Below are positions 7,389-10,749 of a DNA stretch of 10,749 nt, piece by piece. A program made the position numbers and the translations under genes. This DNA is from Hyphomicrobiales bacterium. GTDB taxonomy: Bacteria; Pseudomonadota; Alphaproteobacteria; Rhizobiales; JAKIUO01. How positions within the stretch are numbered: position 1 is the stretch's first letter; every line of letters starts with the position of its first letter. A model generated the notes under the pieces. That model was not told the origin of the DNA, ran no database searches, and saw only the letters and a program-made list of their open reading frames with translations. The DNA lies in contig JALXEI010000184.1 in the NCBI GenBank assembly GCA_027069645.1, positions 6,259 through 17,007 on the forward strand, in the 5' to 3' direction.

Positions 7389-7476
7389 GTTTCAGGATAA
7401 CCGCAAGAATTCCTCGCATTTTTCCGGTTTTGTGCAAACGAGCGATTGCGTTCAACGAATCGAATGAAGAAATTCC

Positions 7477-8583
7477 ATGACCAGAAAAAACAAGCACTAT
7501 TCGGGTTTCCTGCTGCTGCTATCGGCTCTGGTGCTACCGGTATTGGTTCAGGCGCAGAATATGTCGATTGTAGCCGTGGTCAATGATGAGCCGATTTCCA
7601 ATCACGATATTGATATGAGGATCAGGCTTTATCTTGCCAATTCGAAAGAAATGCGTTCCCGATTAAAGAAAAAATTGATGTCCGAACAGACACAGAAGCG
7701 TTGGCGTAAAATGGTTGAAGAGTATCAGCCTCAAAGTCGTGAGGAAGCCAAAAAACTCCAGGGAAAACTGATTAAACGGATACGCGCGGAAGTTGAAGCT
7801 TCAATGAAAGGGGGGCTGAGGAAAAAGATTCTGAAAGAACTGGTAAGTGAACGAATCCAGATGCAACAGGCCAACAAGCTGGGCGTCGCTCTCAGCGACG
7901 AGGAACTGGATGCACGACTGGACCGAATCGCAGCGCGCAACAAAAATCGAAAAACCGGCAAGCCGATGACACGTCAGGAATTTTCCCGCTCACTTTCTCG
8001 TATGGGCATTCCGATACGGGAATTTCGCAATCGTATGAAAGCAAAAGGATCCTGGGTCCGGGTTGTACGCAGAAAATTTCAGTATCAGGTCAATATTGGT
8101 GACAAGGAAGTCGACCGCCTGCTCAACAATCAGGATGATACGAAAAGCAAATTGAAAACCGTTTACAAGCTGCAACGGGTCAGGTTGGCTCTGGCATCTT
8201 CCGCCAGTGAAGCAACGAAAGTTGCAAGATTGATGAAAGCCGAGCATCTTCGTCAAATCGTAACCAGTTGCAAACACCTGAAAAAGGCTGTTGGTCGCAT
8301 TGACGGATCCACATTAAAATCTCTGGGTACAAAACCGGCTGACAGTTTTCCTCATACCATGCGAACCTATCTGACACATACCAAAGACGGGCATCTCACA
8401 CCGGCAACCCTCACTTCATCCGGAATTGAACTCTATGCCGTGTGTAACAGAAAACAACGCCGGATCGCCGACCAGAACAAACGCAAGGCCGTCAAGGAAA
8501 AACTGCGTCAACAGGAATTTGAAGTTCTCGCACGAAGATATCTTCAGGACCTCACCAACGAAGCTTCCATCGAATACAGATAA
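7477..8583 (+). CDS. surA: SurA-like periplasmic chaperone with degenerate parvulin domain
   Basis: SurA-type chaperones guard unfolded outer-membrane proteins, LptD among them, on the way to the Bam machine. The 368-residue protein has a signal peptide (1-26, cut after VQA) and then the SurA N-terminal domain beginning IVAVVNDEPISNHDIDMR (31-48). The domain resumes at about 112-215 with LVSERIQMQQANKLGVALSDEEL, as in the family. Between these parts lies an extra, very charged, net basic and probably helical stretch (about 57-112). Residues about 232-325 correspond to a single parvulin domain but lack the usual GGDLGW-type motif, so prolyl isomerase activity is doubtful; alphaproteobacterial SurA proteins are often degenerate there. 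The C-terminal helix (about 327-362) is also basic. The ribosome site is weak (GAAG region just upstream). It lies between lptD and pdxA, where alphaproteobacteria normally keep surA. Confidence 0.85.
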   Translation: MTRKNKHYSGFLLLLSALVLPVLVQAQNMSIVAVVNDEPISNHDIDMRIRLYLANSKEMRSRLKKKLMSEQTQKRWRKMVEEYQPQSREEAKKLQGKLIKRIRAEVEASMKGGLRKKILKELVSERIQMQQANKLGVALSDEELDARLDRIAARNKNRKTGKPMTRQEFSRSLSRMGIPIREFRNRMKAKGSWVRVVRRKFQYQVNIGDKEVDRLLNNQDDTKSKLKTVYKLQRVRLALASSASEATKVARLMKAEHLRQIVTSCKHLKKAVGRIDGSTLKSLGTKPADSFPHTMRTYLTHTKDGHLTPATLTSSGIELYAVCNRKQRRIADQNKRKAVKEKLRQQEFEVLARRYLQDLTNEASIEYR

Positions 8584-8589
8584 GTCTTT

Positions 8590-9618
8590 ATGTCCCTACA
8601 ATCCTCCACCTCCGGGTCTCCCATCGTTGTAACAATGGGAGACCCCGCTGGTATTTCAACCGAAATTACCGCGATGGCCTGGCAGGAGCGCAACAATCAG
8701 CAACTTTCACCATTCTTTGTTCTTTCTCGCCAATCACTATATGCCCCCTGGAAAATACCGGTCCAGGTGATCCACTCACCGGAGGAAACCAGGGATTGCT
8801 TTCCGCATGCTCTGCCGGTTATCGAACTTCCTGATGATTTCGAAGTGCAACCGGGTTTGCCATCGCCGGAATCCGCACAAATGACGATACAGTCAATATC
8901 ATCTGCTATCGACTATATTAAAACCGGGCAAGCCTCGTCCGTTGTGACAAACCCGGTGAACAAGCATGTCCTCTATCAGGCCGGTTTTAAATTTCCGGGA
9001 CATACTGAATATCTGGCGGAACGGGCCGGGCAATGGAATGAAACGCGCATACGGCCGGTCATGATGTTGCTTTCAAGTCAGTTGAAAACAGTCCCCCTGA
9101 CCGTTCACATTCCACTCAATAAAGTATCGGAGCATATTACGGAACCCCTGTTGATGCGAACTGTCCGAACCGTTCATAGTGACATGAAAAAATATTTTGG
9201 ACTGGCATCACCCCGAATATCGGTTGCCGGACTCAATCCTCATGCTGGCGAAAATGGTGCTATGGGACGAGAGGAAATCGAAATAATTCAACCGGCTATT
9301 CGCGCCTTGCAAGCGGAAGATATCGATATTTCCGGCCCCTGGCCGGCAGATACCCTGTTTCATGAAAAGGCGCGACAGCAATATGATGTTGTCATTGGCA
9401 TGTATCATGACCAGGCCTTGATTCCGATCAAAACGCTCGGGTTTGACGAAGGGGTGAATACAACACTCGGGCTCCCTTTCGTGCGCACCTCACCAGATCA
9501 TGGTACGGCCTATGATATAGCGGGCAAGGGATGTGCCAGTCCGCAAAGTCTGATTGAAGCCATAAAACTCGCCCGGAAAATGGTTCAGCATGCGACAGGA
9601 ACAAAGAAACATGCCTGA
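8590..9618 (+). CDS. pdxA: 4-hydroxythreonine-4-phosphate dehydrogenase PdxA
   Basis: PdxA oxidises 4-phosphohydroxy-L-threonine with NAD(P)+. The product loses CO2 to give 3-amino-1-hydroxyacetone 1-phosphate, which PdxJ joins to deoxyxylulose 5-phosphate in pyridoxal 5'-phosphate synthesis. The 342 residues cover the whole family domain. The three metal-binding histidines are H173, H218 (in GLNPHAGE) and H273 (in MYHDQ), equivalent to E. coli H166, H211 and H266. GHTE (137-140) is the substrate-binding motif, and DEGVNTTLGLPFVRTSPDHGTAYDIAG (286-312) is the standard C-terminal block. The N-terminal motif reads GDPAGISTE (17-25), where most members have GIGPE or GIGPD, so the G and P are replaced. 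The gene starts six bases after the surA stop with no clear ribosome site and overlaps rsmA by 8 nt, so translation is probably coupled on both sides. Confidence 0.96.
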   Translation: MSLQSSTSGSPIVVTMGDPAGISTEITAMAWQERNNQQLSPFFVLSRQSLYAPWKIPVQVIHSPEETRDCFPHALPVIELPDDFEVQPGLPSPESAQMTIQSISSAIDYIKTGQASSVVTNPVNKHVLYQAGFKFPGHTEYLAERAGQWNETRIRPVMMLLSSQLKTVPLTVHIPLNKVSEHITEPLLMRTVRTVHSDMKKYFGLASPRISVAGLNPHAGENGAMGREEIEIIQPAIRALQAEDIDISGPWPADTLFHEKARQQYDVVIGMYHDQALIPIKTLGFDEGVNTTLGLPFVRTSPDHGTAYDIAGKGCASPQSLIEAIKLARKMVQHATGTKKHA

Positions 9619-10459
9619 CGACCTGCCACCATTGCGCGATGTCATACGATCACACGGCCTGAACGCCCGCAAATCGCTCGGGCAAAACTTTCTGCTGGAC
9701 TTGAATCTGACCTCGCGCATCGTACGGCTGGCGGGCCCGGTTGAAGATACAACCGTTATTGAAGTTGGACCAGGACCTGGTGGTCTGACACGCGCCATAC
9801 TGGCTGAAGGCCCCCGAAAAGTTATTGCTGTTGAAAAGGATGACCGGTGTATCGCGGCCCTTGAAGATGTGTCATCGCACTATCCGGGAAAACTTTTTAT
9901 CCGCAATCAGGATGCTCTTGAGTTTGACTATAAACCGGAAACAGAAGCAGAGAGAATCAGGATCATCGCGAACCTTCCCTATAATATCGCCACCAGACTA
10001 TTGATAAAGTGGCTGGGCGCCTCTCCCTGGCCACCTTTTTATCAATCCATGACACTGATGTTCCAAAAAGAAGTTGCTCAACGGATCTGTGCACCATCGG
10101 GAAGCAAGGCCTATGGCCGTCTGGCGGTATTGGCAAGGTGGCGAACAAGGCCGGAAATCGTTTTAACACTGCCAGCCCGCGCTTTTACCCCTCCACCCAA
10201 AGTGGACTCCTGTGTTGTACACTTTATTCCGACTGAACCTGTCGGGGTCCCGTGTCGCCTGAAAGACCTTGAGACGGTTACAGCCGCCGCATTCGGACAA
10301 AGACGCAAGATGCTACGCAGTTCAATGAAGCAAATCAGCGATAATCCGCTTGAAATGCTCACCGGAGCCGGCATAGATCCCCGACAACGGGCAGAACAAT
10401 TATCCATAGACGACTTTACGCAACTCGCGCAAATTTACGGCTCATATACAGCGGCATAA
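9611..10459 (+). CDS. rsmA: 16S rRNA dimethyladenosine transferase RsmA (KsgA)
   Basis: RsmA adds two methyl groups to each of two neighbouring adenines (A1518 and A1519, E. coli numbering) in the 3'-end hairpin of 16S rRNA, a late step in small-subunit assembly. The 282 residues (E. coli 273) show the full set of motifs. KSLGQNFL lies at 21-28, the SAM-binding motif I EVGPGPGGLT at 51-60, the acidic E75 at the end of strand 2, D101, and the catalytic NLPY at 121-124. FQKEVAQRI (151-159) and AFTPPPKVDS (191-200) are also family marks. The frame opens at 9590, but the ATG at 9611 gives the family-like N-terminus; AGGA lies about 10 bases upstream. It overlaps the end of pdxA by 8 nt and is the last gene of the operon before the terminator. 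The pairing of pdxA with rsmA is widespread in Proteobacteria. Confidence 0.97.
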   Translation: MPDDLPPLRDVIRSHGLNARKSLGQNFLLDLNLTSRIVRLAGPVEDTTVIEVGPGPGGLTRAILAEGPRKVIAVEKDDRCIAALEDVSSHYPGKLFIRNQDALEFDYKPETEAERIRIIANLPYNIATRLLIKWLGASPWPPFYQSMTLMFQKEVAQRICAPSGSKAYGRLAVLARWRTRPEIVLTLPARAFTPPPKVDSCVVHFIPTEPVGVPCRLKDLETVTAAAFGQRRKMLRSSMKQISDNPLEMLTGAGIDPRQRAEQLSIDDFTQLAQIYGSYTAA

Positions 10460-10490
10460 ACGATGCCCCTGCTGACATATGCTCATTGAA

Positions 10491-10527
10491 GGGGGATGTA
10501 TTCCTGCCATTCACCCCGGTTTTTTTT
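10491..10527 (+). terminator. Probable intrinsic terminator of the lptF-rsmA operon
   Basis: GGGG (10491-10494) and ATG (10496-10498) can pair with CAT (10508-10510) and CCCC (10514-10517), leaving a small internal loop (G against TCA) and a 9-base loop. Two G bases and a run of eight T follow (10520-10527). It lies 31 nt after the rsmA stop. The stem is imperfect but the T-run is strong. The convergent gmk has no equally clear terminator: a 3-bp GCC/GGC stem followed by GTTTTT (minus strand, about 10530-10545) is the only candidate. Confidence 0.55.
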
Positions 10528-10553
10528 CCGAAAAACGCCTGAAAGGGCCATAT

Positions 10554-10749
10554 TTATAACTGATTGCGGATATTGTTGACAAATTCATCAAGAAACGACA
10601 TGCGCGATTTTCTGGTTCGCTCAGCCACAAGGATCGAATTCAGTTCCGCCTTGGCCTGCTCCAGTTCATCATTGATGATGATATAGTCATACTCTTCCCA
10701 ATGACTGATTTCGCGGGACGCTTCGGACATACGTTTGGCGACGACGTCC
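10554..10749 (-). CDS. gmk: Guanylate kinase, C-terminal part (cut by window edge)
   Basis: Guanylate kinase phosphorylates GMP to GDP with ATP, an essential step in purine nucleotide supply. Only the last 64 codons and the TAA stop are inside the window; the start and the P-loop lie beyond the right edge. The visible protein runs from DVVAKRMSEASREISHW through EEYDYIIINDELEQA to a basic C-terminus. The block of ISHW, EYDY and ND is the guanylate kinase C-terminal signature: this part of the lid and core carries the conserved asparagine near the nucleotide, and is followed by the helix with ILVAERTRKSR. It is convergent with rsmA, with 94 nt between the stops. Recognition rests only on this fragment, but the motif is characteristic, and gmk beside rsmA is common in alphaproteobacteria. 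Confidence 0.9.
   Translation of the reverse strand, partial: DVVAKRMSEASREISHWEEYDYIIINDELEQAKAELNSILVAERTRKSRMSFLDEFVNNIRNQL

Noticed and set aside
1..10749. Search for CRISPR arrays, tRNA or rRNA genes, insertion sequences and attachment sites
   Set aside because: No regularly spaced direct repeats, no cloverleaf-like sequence, no transposase or integrase motif and no terminal repeats were seen; nearly all bases are in conserved housekeeping genes.

Overview
The window is a conserved chromosomal core region from a Gram-negative bacterium, most likely an alphaproteobacterium of moderate GC content. The main reason is the gene order lptF-lptG-lptD-surA-pdxA-rsmA, with pepA divergent on one side and gmk convergent on the other, an order typical of Alphaproteobacteria. 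The SurA and LptD proteins also look alphaproteobacterial: SurA has one degenerate parvulin domain, and LptD has a CxxC ahead of its barrel. I see no mobile element, CRISPR array, tRNA, rRNA or foreign island.

Layout. Positions 1-72 are the unassigned left edge. On the minus strand lie mazG (73-852, nucleotide pyrophosphohydrolase) and, upstream of it, pepA (998-2503, M17 leucyl aminopeptidase). A divergent control region (2504-2798) separates pepA from a plus-strand run of six tightly packed genes: lptF, lptG, lptD, surA, pdxA and rsmA (2799-10459). Junctions are 4- and 8-nt overlaps or short gaps, except 81 nt before lptD and 122 nt before surA, so a single operon is likely. A probable terminator follows rsmA, and then the minus-strand 3' end of gmk runs off the right edge.

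How the genes work together. LptF and LptG are the membrane subunits of the ABC transporter that extracts LPS from the inner membrane. LptD is the outer-membrane translocon that inserts LPS in the outer leaflet. SurA is the periplasmic chaperone that helps outer-membrane proteins, including LptD, to fold. The operon therefore joins both ends of the LPS bridge with a chaperone for one of its parts. It also carries two housekeeping enzymes: PdxA (pyridoxal 5'-phosphate synthesis) and RsmA (16S rRNA dimethylation).

No clearly new system is present. The points most worth a second look are: a near-perfect 31-bp inverted repeat just upstream of the putative lptF promoter; two further symmetric elements in the pepA leader; a long basic insertion in the SurA N-terminal domain; and an odd cysteine set (three instead of four) in mature LptD.
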